NCBI GenBank assembly: GCA_024742765.1
Contig: JANSXT010000003.1
Span: forward strand, 1-64,000
From: Phyllobacteriaceae bacterium
GTDB lineage: Bacteria > Pseudomonadota > Alphaproteobacteria > Rhizobiales > Rhizobiaceae
Direction of reading: 5' to 3'
DNA: 64,000 bases
In this document: in pieces, positions 18,160 through 27,725 of the stretch
Layout: every line of letters begins with the position of its first letter
Position numbering within the stretch: position 1 is the first letter of the stretch
Translations under genes and position numbers: made by a program
Notes under the pieces: model-generated
The model's input: the letters and a program-made list of their open reading frames with translations, nothing else
Database searches by the model: none
What the model was told of the DNA's origin: nothing

Positions 18160-18788
18160 GCGTAGAGCCCGTCATAGACCGAGCGGATGATGCCCGCCGT
18201 CACCCCCCAGATGCGATAGTCCCCATAGGGCATTTCGAGGAAATAGCGGCGCTTGCCATTCCAGACGAGGCTCCCCTTATGGTGATTGTCGCGGTTCATT
18301 AGGAACGCCATCGGCACCTCGAAAACGCTCTCCACCTCGTTCGGATTGGGTTGCAGGGGCGGATCGCCCTCGATCACCGCCAGCACCGGATGGATGCGAA
18401 AGCCCGAGCCGCTCAGATAGACTGGCAGCCGCCCAACCGTGCGTACCGCGTCTTGCGGAATGCCGGTCTCCTCCTCGCATTCGCGCAGGGCCGCAGCTTC
18501 CGGCGTTGCATCCTCGGGATCGATGCGCCCGCCCGGCAGGGCGATCTGGCCCGAATGGGTGCGCAGCGTTTCGGTGCGCTTGGTCAAGAGCATGTGGGCG
18601 CCGCCGTCGCGCTCGATCACCCCGACGAGGACCGCGGCATCCTTGCGCGCCGTGGCCCGGATGGCGTCTGCAGCATCCGGATTGAAGCGGAAATCGCCCG
18701 CTTCGGGGCCGGAACCGTCGCCGCGCCGCACGGCGCGGTCGGCAAAATCGGCGACGGCGAACGGCGCGGTCCGCAAACCCGCCGTCAC
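18156..18788 (-). CDS. CoA pyrophosphatase (Nudix hydrolase)
   Basis: A 210-residue Nudix enzyme. The UPF0035/CoA signature LLTKRTETLRTHSGQIALPGG spans the start of the Nudix box, and REcEEETG (split over residues about 92-99) supplies the metal-binding glutamates. It should cleave CoA or its derivatives to 4'-phosphopantetheine and 3',5'-ADP. It overlaps both neighbours by 4 bp in the DUF1285-Nudix-cca operon. Confidence 0.93.
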   Translation of the reverse strand: MTAGLRTAPFAVADFADRAVRRGDGSGPEAGDFRFNPDAADAIRATARKDAAVLVGVIERDGGAHMLLTKRTETLRTHSGQIALPGGRIDPEDATPEAAALRECEEETGIPQDAVRTVGRLPVYLSGSGFRIHPVLAVIEGDPPLQPNPNEVESVFEVPMAFLMNRDNHHKGSLVWNGKRRYFLEMPYGDYRIWGVTAGIIRSVYDGLYA

Positions 18789-19414
18789 GATGCGGCCTCG
18801 GCCAGTGCCGCTTCCAGATCGGCGCTCTTCATCACCGGAAAGGCCTGGCCGCCCGAATGGACGACGAACATGGACGTGCCGTCGATCTCCTCATGCGTAC
18901 CCAGCGCGATCAGATCGTACATCACCGCGCGGGTGACCAGCGCTTCCAGCCGGCCGCGCACATGCACATAGGGTTTGGCGCCCATGGTCCGAGGCTCGAT
19001 CTCAAAGCGCAGCTTATGGTCTTCGCCCGCTTCGACGACATCGCCCACATGGGTGCGGAAGGTCAGAAGCTGCGCACCGTCGCGTGCGTCCACATGCATC
19101 TCGACCGCCAGAAATGGCGCATCGGCCACGCGGATGCCGACCTTTTCCACCGGTGTCACAAGATATGTCTTGCCGTCCTCGTCCTTGCGCAACACGCTAG
19201 AGAAAAGCTTGACCAAGGCCGGCCGCCCGATCGGCGTGCCCATGTAGAACCATGTGCCGTCGGCGGCGATCTCCATGTCCAGATCGCCACAAAAGGGCGG
19301 GTTCCATTTCTCGACGGGTGGCATGCCGCGCCCCTCGCCGGCACGCGCGATCAGCGCTTCGAGCCCTTTGAGGTCCGCTGGAGGCGCCGCCTTTGATTTG
19401 CCGTTTTCAGCCAT
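18785..19414 (-). CDS. DUF1285-containing protein
   Basis: A 209-residue protein with PPVEKWNPPFCGDLDMEIAADGTWFY (read in parts, residues 36-62), GTPIGRPALVKLFSSVLR and YLVTPVEKVGI, the hallmark of DUF1285. No enzyme motif is visible. It opens the conserved operon with the CoA pyrophosphatase and cca. Confidence 0.9.
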   Translation of the reverse strand: MAENGKSKAAPPADLKGLEALIARAGEGRGMPPVEKWNPPFCGDLDMEIAADGTWFYMGTPIGRPALVKLFSSVLRKDEDGKTYLVTPVEKVGIRVADAPFLAVEMHVDARDGAQLLTFRTHVGDVVEAGEDHKLRFEIEPRTMGAKPYVHVRGRLEALVTRAVMYDLIALGTHEEIDGTSMFVVHSGGQAFPVMKSADLEAALAEAAS

Positions 19415-19561
19415 TCACCTTCCCGAAAGCCCGTTGCCGGCCAAATGCTGTGGAGTCACGAAATAGTCACCCCCGGCGCACTTGTCAGCACCCGGCCTTG
19501 ATTTACCTTCGAACGGGCAGGCAGGCGCAAAATACATGCCGAAGGCCGATGGGAGACTGAA

Positions 19562-20569
19562 ATGAGCGTTCATGCGACCACAGAGACCATCGACGAAGCC
19601 GCCATCGTCGCCCAGGCCGAGTCCGCGCTCGGCGACATTGCTTCCATCAAGAGCGAGATCGGCAACGTCATCTTCGGCCAGGAAGACGTCATCCAGAACG
19701 CGATCGTCTCCATCCTGTCGGGCGGCCACGCGCTGCTGGTCGGTGTGCCGGGCCTTGCCAAGACCAAGCTGGTCGACACGCTCGGCACGGTTCTGGGCCT
19801 CGACAGCGGCCGCATCCAGTTCACGCCCGACCTGATGCCCGCCGACATTCTCGGCTCGGAAGTGCTCGAGGAGGACGAGGATGGCAAGCGACACTTCCGC
19901 TTCGTCAAGGGACCGATTTTCACGCAGCTCCTCATGGCCGACGAGATCAACCGCGCCAGCCCGCGCACCCAGTCCGCGCTCCTGCAGGCCATGCAGGAAT
20001 ATCATGTCACCGTTGCCGGCCAGCATTACGATCTGCCCGCCCCCTTCCACGTTCTGGCAACGCAGAACCCGCTCGAACAGGAAGGCACCTATCCCCTGCC
20101 CGAGGCGCAGCTTGACCGGTTCCTGATGCAGATCGACATCACCTATCCGGAGATCGATGCCGAGCGCCGCATCCTGATCGACACGACCGGCATCGATGCG
20201 GCGGTGGCCAGTCCGGTCGTCTCGGCCGCGCGCCTTCAGGAATTGCAGACGCTGGTGCGCCGCATGCCGGTGCCCGAAAGCGTCGTCGATGCGATCCTCA
20301 AACTGGTGCGTTCCGCGCGTCCGGGCACCGGAACCGAGGCCACCGACCGCCATGTGGCATGGGGACCGGGACCGCGCGCCAGTCAGTCTCTGATGCTGTG
20401 CGCCCGCGCCCGCGCGCTCTATGAGGGCCGGTTCGCGCCCTCGGTCGACGATGTGCGCGCGCTGGCCGAACCAATCCTCCAGCATCGCATGGCGCTGACC
20501 TTTGCCGCCCGCGCCGAGGGAATGAGTGTCGGCACGGTGATCGCCGGCCTCGTGGACGCTCTGGAGTAG
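19562..20569 (+). CDS. MoxR-family AAA+ ATPase
   Basis: A 335-residue AAA+ ATPase with Walker A GVPGLAKTK (61-69), Walker B LLMADEINRA (123-132), sensor-1 ATQNPLEQEGTYPLPEAQLDRF (read in parts) and a helical lid. MoxR ATPases act as chaperones for VWA-domain partners. The gene is preceded by a 147-bp divergent spacer and followed after 10 bp by a DUF58 gene, heading a four-gene unit. Confidence 0.95.
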   Translation: MSVHATTETIDEAAIVAQAESALGDIASIKSEIGNVIFGQEDVIQNAIVSILSGGHALLVGVPGLAKTKLVDTLGTVLGLDSGRIQFTPDLMPADILGSEVLEEDEDGKRHFRFVKGPIFTQLLMADEINRASPRTQSALLQAMQEYHVTVAGQHYDLPAPFHVLATQNPLEQEGTYPLPEAQLDRFLMQIDITYPEIDAERRILIDTTGIDAAVASPVVSAARLQELQTLVRRMPVPESVVDAILKLVRSARPGTGTEATDRHVAWGPGPRASQSLMLCARARALYEGRFAPSVDDVRALAEPILQHRMALTFAARAEGMSVGTVIAGLVDALE

Positions 20570-20579
20570 CCGGCCCCGC

Positions 20580-21518
20580 ATGGCGACAATCGGACAAAGA
20601 AGCGAACGGGCCGCCCAGGCGCACACCCTGCAAAGGGCACGCCACCGCGCGTCGCTCGTGCCCGATCTTCTGGTCGATGCGCGCCGCATCGCCAACACGG
20701 TCATGGCCGGCTGGCACGGGCGCCGCCGGCGCGGCATCGGCGAAACCTTCTGGCAGTACCGGCCCTACCAAGCCGGCGAGACGCTGGCCCGCATCGACTG
20801 GCGCCGCTCCGCCCGTGACGACCACACCTATGTGCGCGATCTGGAATGGGAAGCGGCACACACGGTCTGGATCTGGGTCGATCTGTCGCCCTCCATGCTG
20901 TTCAAGTCGCGGGGCGCGCGCACCTCCAAGGAAGAGCGCGCGCTGATCGTCGCCATCGCCATGGCCGATCTTTTGTCCAATGCCGGCGAACGGGTCGGCT
21001 ATCCAGGGCTGTTGCGCCCGCGTGCCTCACGAAATGGCGCCGAGCGGCTCGCCACCGCGCTGATGGGCGATCTCGGTCATCCGAACGATGACTGGCCGCC
21101 GCTGACCATGGTCCGCCGCTTCTCGGAGATGTTGATTGTCAGCGATTTTCTTCGCCCGGTGGAAGAGTGCGAAGCGTTCCTGAACGATGTCGCGCGGCAC
21201 GGGCCGCGCCCGCATCTGGTCGAGGTGGCCGACCCGGCCGAAGAGGATTTTCCCTATAAGGGCCGCACCGAATTCCTCGATCCCGAAACCGGCGAGCGAA
21301 TCACATCGGGCCGCGCCCAGGACTGGCAGGCCGATTACACCGAATTGCGTGCCGCACGCCGCGATGCGTTGCGCCAGCGCGCCCATGCGCTTGGCGGCAG
21401 CTTCACCGTCAGCCGCACCGACCGGCTGGCTTCGGAGACGCTGGTGCGCCTGCACGGGCTGATGACCGGCAATCCCGAGGAAGTCGCCTCGACCGACGCG
21501 CCCGGTGATTCGCCATGA
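20580..21518 (+). CDS. DUF58 domain protein of the MoxR operon
   Basis: A 312-residue cytosolic protein. The DUF58 core FWQYRPYQAGE and IDWRRSARDD is followed by a VWA-like strand and metal-site segment WIWVDLSPSML. The hydrophobic N-terminal anchors seen in some DUF58 proteins are absent. It overlaps the next gene by 4 bp (ATGA), so translation is coupled. Probable partner or substrate of the MoxR ATPase. Confidence 0.92.
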   Translation: MATIGQRSERAAQAHTLQRARHRASLVPDLLVDARRIANTVMAGWHGRRRRGIGETFWQYRPYQAGETLARIDWRRSARDDHTYVRDLEWEAAHTVWIWVDLSPSMLFKSRGARTSKEERALIVAIAMADLLSNAGERVGYPGLLRPRASRNGAERLATALMGDLGHPNDDWPPLTMVRRFSEMLIVSDFLRPVEECEAFLNDVARHGPRPHLVEVADPAEEDFPYKGRTEFLDPETGERITSGRAQDWQADYTELRAARRDALRQRAHALGGSFTVSRTDRLASETLVRLHGLMTGNPEEVASTDAPGDSP

Positions 21519-24340
21519 TCGGTGCGATCGGCTTCACCTTTCCGGCGGTGCTCGCGGCCCTCGCCCTGCTGCCACTGATCTGGTGGCTGCTGCGGCTGAT
21601 CCCGCCGCGCCCGCAGACCGAACTGTTCCCGCCGCTCAGGATCCTTGCGCGCCTCGTCAAGAAAGAGGAGACGCCGGCCAAGAGCCCCTGGTGGCTGACC
21701 GCCCTGCGCCTCGGCCTGACGGCACTCGTCATCCTCGCGCTCGCCCGGCCGATCCTGAACCCGCAAAGCGAACTGGCTTCCGGCGAGGGACCGCTCCTCA
21801 TACTGATCGACAATGACTGGTCCGCCGCGCCCGACTGGGACGATCGCATCCGGACGGCACAGGCGCTCATCGCACAGGCCGGCGACCAGGGCCGCCCGGT
21901 GGCACTGGCGCCGACGGTGGCCGGTCCGGCCGCGCCCGTCCAGTTGACCGATGCCGGCGCCGTCGCCGACATGCTCGGCGCGATCGAGCCGATTGCCGGA
22001 CGCGCCGAGCGCGATGCCACGCTGGCCCGGTTGCTGGCCGCCGCCGAAACCGCCGACGCGCCGCCCGTTCTCGCACTGATCGACACAGGGCTTGCCGAAC
22101 CCGATGGCGAGGCGCTGAACGACCGGTTGGCAGGCGCACAATTGGGCGGCCTCTTGCGCTTTTCGGCCTCCGACCGGGCATTGACCGCCATCACCGCCGC
22201 CGACAACCGCACGGACGGGTTTGCCCTGAGCCTTGCGCGCACGCTGGCAGCGGCCGAAACCGCCAGCGTTGCGCTCTATGACAGCCGCGAACGGCTTCTG
22301 GGCCGCAGCGAGACGGCTTTCGAGGCCGGCGCTGCCGAAACCGCCATCACCTTCGACATCCCGTTCGAACTGCGCAACGACATCGCCACGGCCCGGATCG
22401 ACGGCGCGCCCCACGCCGGCGCGGCCTTCCTTCTGGACGAGAACAACCGCCGCCGCCGCGTCGCGCTGGTGACCGGGCTTGCCGGCGACGAGGCGCAGCC
22501 GCTCCTGTCGCCCTTGTTCTACATCTCGCGCGCGCTTGCCCCGTTTGCCGACCTGATCGAGCCGCGCACGGGCGATTTGAGCGTCGATGTCCCCGAGATG
22601 ATCGATCAGGGCCCGGCGATGATCGTGATGGCCGATATCGGTGTGCTGCCGGCTGCGGCGGCCGACCGGATCGATGAATGGCTGGCCGCCGGCGGAACCC
22701 TCGTCCGCTTTGCCGGACCACGCCTTGCCGCCTCGGCCCAGGACGATCCCTATCTGCCCGTGACGCTGCGCGCCGGCGAACGCGCGCTTGGCGGCGCCCT
22801 GTCATGGAGCGAGCCGCAGGCGGTGGCGGCCTTTCCCGCCGAGAGCCCGTTTGCCGGGCTCGATGCGCCGCGCGATGTGACCGTCACGCGCCAGATCCTC
22901 GCCCAGCCCGATGCCGATCTCGCCGACCGCACATGGGCCAGCCTCGCCGACGGCACGCCGCTGGTCACCGGCGTCCGGCGCGGCGAAGGCGCGATCGTCC
23001 TGTTCCACGTCACCGCCGAAGCGACCTGGTCGAACCTGCCGATCAGCGGCACCTTCGTCGACATGCTGCGGCGGATCACCGATTTCGCGCGCAACACCGA
23101 GCCGGGCGATGTTGCGGCGCCCACGGCCGCCGACAGCGAAGCCACCCTGCCCCCGCTGCGCATCCTGCGCGCCGATGGCGCCCTCACCGTACCGCCCGCC
23201 CATGTCCGGCCGCTCGACACCCAATCCGAGGCCCGACCCGGCTTCGAGAACCCGGCCGGCCTTTACGGCACACAGGAAGGCTTCGTTGCCCGCAACGTGC
23301 TCACGCGAGACGAGACGCTGGCGCCGTTCGCGCTCGCACCGCCCGGCCTCGATATCGCCGAACAATCGCTGGTCGCCGAAGACGAGACCGATCTGAGCGG
23401 ATGGCTGTTCCTCGCCGCCTTTTTGCTGCTGATCGCCGACACGCTGGCCGTCCTGTGGATCAATGGCCGCCTGTCGTTCGGCACCGCGCCACGCCGGGGC
23501 GCGCCGGCCAGCGCTGCGGTCGCGATGATTGCCGCCGGGCTACTCGTCGCCCTGGGCGCAGGCGCCACGCAGGCCGACGACACGCGGCCCGGCGACGATC
23601 TGATCCTCGACGCGCTGGAGACGACACGCATCGCCTATGTGATCACCGGCGACCGGACCGTCGACGAAACGACCCGTGCCGGCATTGACGGGCTGACCCG
23701 CTTTCTCGCCTCACGCACAGCGTTCGAGCCGGGCACGCCGGTCGGTCTCGACGTCGAGGCGGACGAACTGGCCTTCTATCCGCTGATCTATTTCCCGATG
23801 AGCGCGGGCGGCGACATGCCCTCCGAAGCCGCCGTCGCGCGGCTCGACGCTTACATGCAGAACGGCGGCACGATCCTGTTCGACACGCGCGACCAACTCA
23901 CAGGCTCGTTCACCGATGGTGCGACGCCCGAAACCGAACGGCTGCGCGAAATACTGGACGGCCTCAACGTGCCGCCTCTGGAGCCGGTGCCGCCCGACCA
24001 TGTGCTGACCAAGGCGTTCTATATTCTCGACAATTTCCCCGGCCGCTATGCCGGCTCGCCGCTCTGGGTCGAGGCGTCGGCGCTCGAAGACGGGCGCGCC
24101 GACCGTCCGGTGCGGACAGGCGACGGCGTGACGCCAATCATGATCACCGGCAACGATCTGGCCGCCGCATGGGCGCTCGATGAGGCCGGCCGGCCGCTGC
24201 ACGCCATCGCCACGGGCGATCCGCTGCAGCGCATCTACGCGTTCCGGTCGGGGGTGAACATCATGATGTATATGCTGACCGGCAACTACAAGGCCGATCA
24301 GGTGCACATTCCCGCCCTTCTCGAAAGGCTGGGGCAGTAG
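21515..24340 (+). CDS. Membrane protein with BatA-like N-terminus and DUF4159 C-terminus
   Basis: A 941-residue protein. Two N-terminal membrane helices with PLIWWLLRLIPPRPQ and an FPPLRIL motif match the BatA N-terminal family. A long periplasm- or cytosol-facing region follows, with two more hydrophobic helices at about 630-690. The last 220 residues form DUF4159 (TRIAYVITGDRTVDE, LIYFPMSAGG, NGGTILFDTRDQ). It is the third gene of the moxR operon, overlapping the DUF58 gene and abutting the next gene. Presumably part of an envelope-linked MoxR complex. Confidence 0.9.
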   Translation: MIGAIGFTFPAVLAALALLPLIWWLLRLIPPRPQTELFPPLRILARLVKKEETPAKSPWWLTALRLGLTALVILALARPILNPQSELASGEGPLLILIDNDWSAAPDWDDRIRTAQALIAQAGDQGRPVALAPTVAGPAAPVQLTDAGAVADMLGAIEPIAGRAERDATLARLLAAAETADAPPVLALIDTGLAEPDGEALNDRLAGAQLGGLLRFSASDRALTAITAADNRTDGFALSLARTLAAAETASVALYDSRERLLGRSETAFEAGAAETAITFDIPFELRNDIATARIDGAPHAGAAFLLDENNRRRRVALVTGLAGDEAQPLLSPLFYISRALAPFADLIEPRTGDLSVDVPEMIDQGPAMIVMADIGVLPAAAADRIDEWLAAGGTLVRFAGPRLAASAQDDPYLPVTLRAGERALGGALSWSEPQAVAAFPAESPFAGLDAPRDVTVTRQILAQPDADLADRTWASLADGTPLVTGVRRGEGAIVLFHVTAEATWSNLPISGTFVDMLRRITDFARNTEPGDVAAPTAADSEATLPPLRILRADGALTVPPAHVRPLDTQSEARPGFENPAGLYGTQEGFVARNVLTRDETLAPFALAPPGLDIAEQSLVAEDETDLSGWLFLAAFLLLIADTLAVLWINGRLSFGTAPRRGAPASAAVAMIAAGLLVALGAGATQADDTRPGDDLILDALETTRIAYVITGDRTVDETTRAGIDGLTRFLASRTAFEPGTPVGLDVEADELAFYPLIYFPMSAGGDMPSEAAVARLDAYMQNGGTILFDTRDQLTGSFTDGATPETERLREILDGLNVPPLEPVPPDHVLTKAFYILDNFPGRYAGSPLWVEASALEDGRADRPVRTGDGVTPIMITGNDLAAAWALDEAGRPLHAIATGDPLQRIYAFRSGVNIMMYMLTGNYKADQVHIPALLERLGQ

Positions 24341-26422
24341 ATGGAAACCAGCACGCTCTCGCTGACCTTCGAGCCCTTCCTCGCCTGGCCGCTGATCATC
24401 ATCGCGGCGCTTCTGGCCGCTGCGCTCTGCGTAACGATCATCGTTATGGGCCTGCGCGGCGCGTGGTTGCGGACGGTTGCGGCCGCCTGCCTCGTGCTCG
24501 CGCTCGCCAACCCTGTAATCCTCAACGAGGAGCGCGCCGCGCTGCCGACGACGGTCGCCATGGTGCTCGACACCTCGCAAAGCCAGCGGCTCGGCGAGCG
24601 GCTCGACCAGACCGATGCGGCGGCGGCCGAACTTGAAGCTGCCTTCGAGCGGTTCGGCCAGTTCGACCTGCGCATCGTCGAGACCGGCGCGGCGGCAACG
24701 GGAACAGCGACCGAGACGCGCCTGTTCGACGCCTTGCGCTCGGCCCTGCGCGATGTGCCGCCCGCCCAGGTCGGCGGCGCGGTCATGATCACCGACGGGC
24801 AGATCCACGATCTTCCGGAGTCGCTCGCGGAGCTGGGCTTCGATGCGCCGGTCCATGGTCTGATCACCGGACGCGAGGACGAGTTCGACCGCAAGATCGA
24901 ACTGGTCGAAGCGCCGCGCTTCGCCATCGTCGGAACGCCGGTCGAGATGAGCTACCGCGTCACCGACCAGGGCGCGATGCCGGTCACCGGCCAGGTGGTC
25001 AATGTCGAACTCTACCTGAATGGCGAATTGCACGCGACGGCACAAGCCGTGCCCGGACAGGTCTATCCGATCGACATCGAACTGGATCGCGGCGGCGCCA
25101 ACATCGTTGAACTGCGCGTCGCCGAACTCAGCGGCGAACTGACGGGCAACAACAATCGCGCGATCATGCGCATGGAGGGCATCCGCGAGAATTTGCGCGT
25201 GCTTCTGGTCTCCGGCGAGCCGCATTCGGGCGAACGCACCTGGCGTAACCTCCTCAAGTCCGACGCCTCCGTCAATCTGGTCCATTTCACCATTCTGCGC
25301 CCGCCCGAAAAGCAGGACGGCACGCCGATCAACGAACTGTCACTGATCGCCTTTCCGACGCGCGAACTGTTCGTCGAACGGATCGACGATTTCGACCTGA
25401 TCATTTTCGACCGCTACCAGAACCGCAACGTGCTGCCGACGCTCTATTACGACTTCATCGCGCAATATGTGCGCGGCGGCGGCGCGCTGCTGGTCGCCTC
25501 GGGACCCGAATATGCCGGCCCGAACTCGGTCGCCCGCACGCCACTCGTCAGCGCGTTGCCGGCGGCCCCGACAGGTGGTGTCGTCCAGGCCGGCTTTTAT
25601 CCAAGGCTCACCGATGACGGCGCGCGCCACCCCGTCACCCGCGATCTGGAAGGTGCGACCAGCGAGCCGCCGCAATGGGGCCGCTGGTTCCGCAATGTCG
25701 GCGTCACCGACATTGAGGGCACGACCGTGATGCAGGCGGGCGGCGACGCGCCGCTTCTGGTGCTCAACACCTATGAAGAAGGCCGGGTCGGCCTGATGCT
25801 GTCGGACCATGGCTGGCTGTGGGCGCGCGGCTTTGAAGGCGGCGGCCCGCATGTCGGTCTCTACCGGCGTCTCGCCCATTGGCTGATGAAGGAGCCCGAA
25901 CTGGAAGAAGAAGCGCTGACCGCCACCTCCGAGGGCGACCGCCTCTCCATCCGCCGCCAGACCATGGCCGAAACCGCCGGGCCCGTGACGGTGACCACGC
26001 CTTCCGGCGAAACGCTGACGCTCGATCTTGTCGAGCGCGCGCCCGGCCTGTTCGAGGCGGAATTGCAGACCGACGAGATCGGCCTGTTCAATCTGGAAAA
26101 TGACGATTTGACAGCGCTGGCCCATGTGGGCCGCACCGATGCGCCCGAGTTCCGCGACATGATCTCGATCGCTGAACCGCTGGCCGAAGCCGTGCGCGAG
26201 ACGGGCGGAACGGTCCGGCGCCTTGGCAGCGATATGGACGTGCCGTCCATCTTGCCCGTGCGCTCGTCCGCCGATGCCAGCGGCCGGGGCTTCATGGGCT
26301 TCAGGACATCGGCGGAAACCGAACTGCGCGGTGTCGGCCGTCAGGCGCTGTTCGGCGGGTTTCTGGGGCTCGGGCTGATGATCCTCGTCATCGCCTCGAT
26401 GTGGTACCGCGAAGGCCGGTAG
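24341..26422 (+). CDS. Membrane-anchored protein of the MoxR/DUF4159 operon (VWA/glutamine-amidotransferase-like)
   Basis: A 693-residue protein with two N-terminal helices (FLAWPLIIIAALLAA and LRTVAAACLVLALAN) and a C-terminal helix near 670. Between them, MVLDTSQSQRLGERL resembles a VWA metal-ion site (D-x-S-x-S), and later RGGGALLVASGPEYAG recalls class I amidotransferase-like folds. It directly abuts the stop of the DUF4159 gene. This gene layout recurs in alphaproteobacterial MoxR operons; the biochemical role is unknown. Confidence 0.88.
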   Translation: METSTLSLTFEPFLAWPLIIIAALLAAALCVTIIVMGLRGAWLRTVAAACLVLALANPVILNEERAALPTTVAMVLDTSQSQRLGERLDQTDAAAAELEAAFERFGQFDLRIVETGAAATGTATETRLFDALRSALRDVPPAQVGGAVMITDGQIHDLPESLAELGFDAPVHGLITGREDEFDRKIELVEAPRFAIVGTPVEMSYRVTDQGAMPVTGQVVNVELYLNGELHATAQAVPGQVYPIDIELDRGGANIVELRVAELSGELTGNNNRAIMRMEGIRENLRVLLVSGEPHSGERTWRNLLKSDASVNLVHFTILRPPEKQDGTPINELSLIAFPTRELFVERIDDFDLIIFDRYQNRNVLPTLYYDFIAQYVRGGGALLVASGPEYAGPNSVARTPLVSALPAAPTGGVVQAGFYPRLTDDGARHPVTRDLEGATSEPPQWGRWFRNVGVTDIEGTTVMQAGGDAPLLVLNTYEEGRVGLMLSDHGWLWARGFEGGGPHVGLYRRLAHWLMKEPELEEEALTATSEGDRLSIRRQTMAETAGPVTVTTPSGETLTLDLVERAPGLFEAELQTDEIGLFNLENDDLTALAHVGRTDAPEFRDMISIAEPLAEAVRETGGTVRRLGSDMDVPSILPVRSSADASGRGFMGFRTSAETELRGVGRQALFGGFLGLGLMILVIASMWYREGR

Positions 26423-26431
26423 GCCAGCGCC

Positions 26432-27574
26432 CTATTCGGCTGCCACCGGCAATGCGTCGCGGCCGGCAAAGGCACGGATTTCGGCAATCACGCGGTCCTG
26501 GTCAGCCTCGCTCAGATAAGCATGCATCGGCAGGCACAGGATCGTCGCCGGCTTGGCTTCAGTGACCGGCAGCCCGCCGGGCGCAACCGGGTAGCGGTCA
26601 TAGACGGCCTGCTGGTGCAGCGGCTTGACGTAATAGACGACCGACGGAATGTCCTTTTCCGACAGATGCGCCCGCAGCGCATCGCGCTCGGCGCTCTCGA
26701 TGGCATATTGCGCCCAGGCCGAGCGCATCCCGTCGGGATTGCGCGCGGTCTTCACCACATCCTTCAGCCCATCATGATAGCGCTGCGCGACGCGCTGGCG
26801 CGCGTCCATCTCGTCTTCGAGAATGTCGAGCTTGAGGTTCAGGATCGCCGCCTGGATCGTGTCGAGCCGCGAGGTCAGGCCGATCCGCACATTGTCATAC
26901 TGGCTTTCGCCCTTGCCATGGAACGCCACCGACCGCATCACGTCGGCCAGATCGTCATCGTCGGTCATCACCGCGCCGCCATCGCCATAGCAGCCCAGCG
27001 GCTTGGCCGGATAAAAGCTGGTCGTTGCCACATCGCCGAAGGCGCCGCAGAACGCGCCGTCCTTCTTGGCGCCCGCCGCCTGGGCGGCATCGGAGATCAC
27101 CTTGAGCCCGTGCGCCCGCGCAACCGGCATGATCGCATCGTAATCGGCCACCATGCCGAACAGGTCGACCGGAATGATCGCGCGCGGCGTCAGGCGCCCT
27201 TCGGCCTTGACCATCGCGATCGCGCTTTCAAGCGAGCGCACATCCATCAGATAGGTTTCGGGGTCGATGTCGACGAACACCGGCTCGGCACCCAGAAGCG
27301 CCACCACTTCGGCGGTCGATGCGAAGGTGAAGGATGGCACGAACACCGCATCGCCGGGCCCCACGCCCCAGGCCATCAGCGGGATCTGCAGCGCGTCCGT
27401 GCCGCTGGCGCAGCCGATCACATGTTTGACGCCCAGATAGTCGGCAAAGCGCTTTTCGAACTCGGCGACCTGAGGTCCCAGAATATACGCACCGCCATGC
27501 ACGGCCGCGCTGACGGCCTCGTCCAGCGCCGAGCCCAAACGTGCGCGCTGCGCTGCCAAATCGATAAACTGCAT
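26432..27574 (-). CDS. DegT/DnrJ/EryC1/StrS-family PLP aminotransferase
   Basis: A 380-residue sugar aminotransferase of the type that aminates nucleotide-linked keto-sugars. It has the family start FIDLAAQR, substrate loop CASGTDALQIPLMA, and the PLP-binding Lys191 in TSFYPAKPLGCYGDGG. It follows a Gfo/Idh/MocA dehydrogenase by 151 bp. That pair resembles the WbpB/WbpE steps making amino-sugars for surface glycans, though no other glycan genes are in the window. Confidence 0.93.
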   Translation of the reverse strand: MQFIDLAAQRARLGSALDEAVSAAVHGGAYILGPQVAEFEKRFADYLGVKHVIGCASGTDALQIPLMAWGVGPGDAVFVPSFTFASTAEVVALLGAEPVFVDIDPETYLMDVRSLESAIAMVKAEGRLTPRAIIPVDLFGMVADYDAIMPVARAHGLKVISDAAQAAGAKKDGAFCGAFGDVATTSFYPAKPLGCYGDGGAVMTDDDDLADVMRSVAFHGKGESQYDNVRIGLTSRLDTIQAAILNLKLDILEDEMDARQRVAQRYHDGLKDVVKTARNPDGMRSAWAQYAIESAERDALRAHLSEKDIPSVVYYVKPLHQQAVYDRYPVAPGGLPVTEAKPATILCLPMHAYLSEADQDRVIAEIRAFAGRDALPVAAE

Positions 27575-27725
27575 CTAAACCCATGCCCCTGGGACAATTG
27601 TTGTCGTGAACGCGCCCCGTTCAGCCCTAGCCTGACCTATCGTCACCGCCCATTGAAATAAAGTATACGTCCGGTCACACATGTGCCCGGCCTGTAACCG
27701 GCGGTGATCGCTGGTTTTTCCGCGC

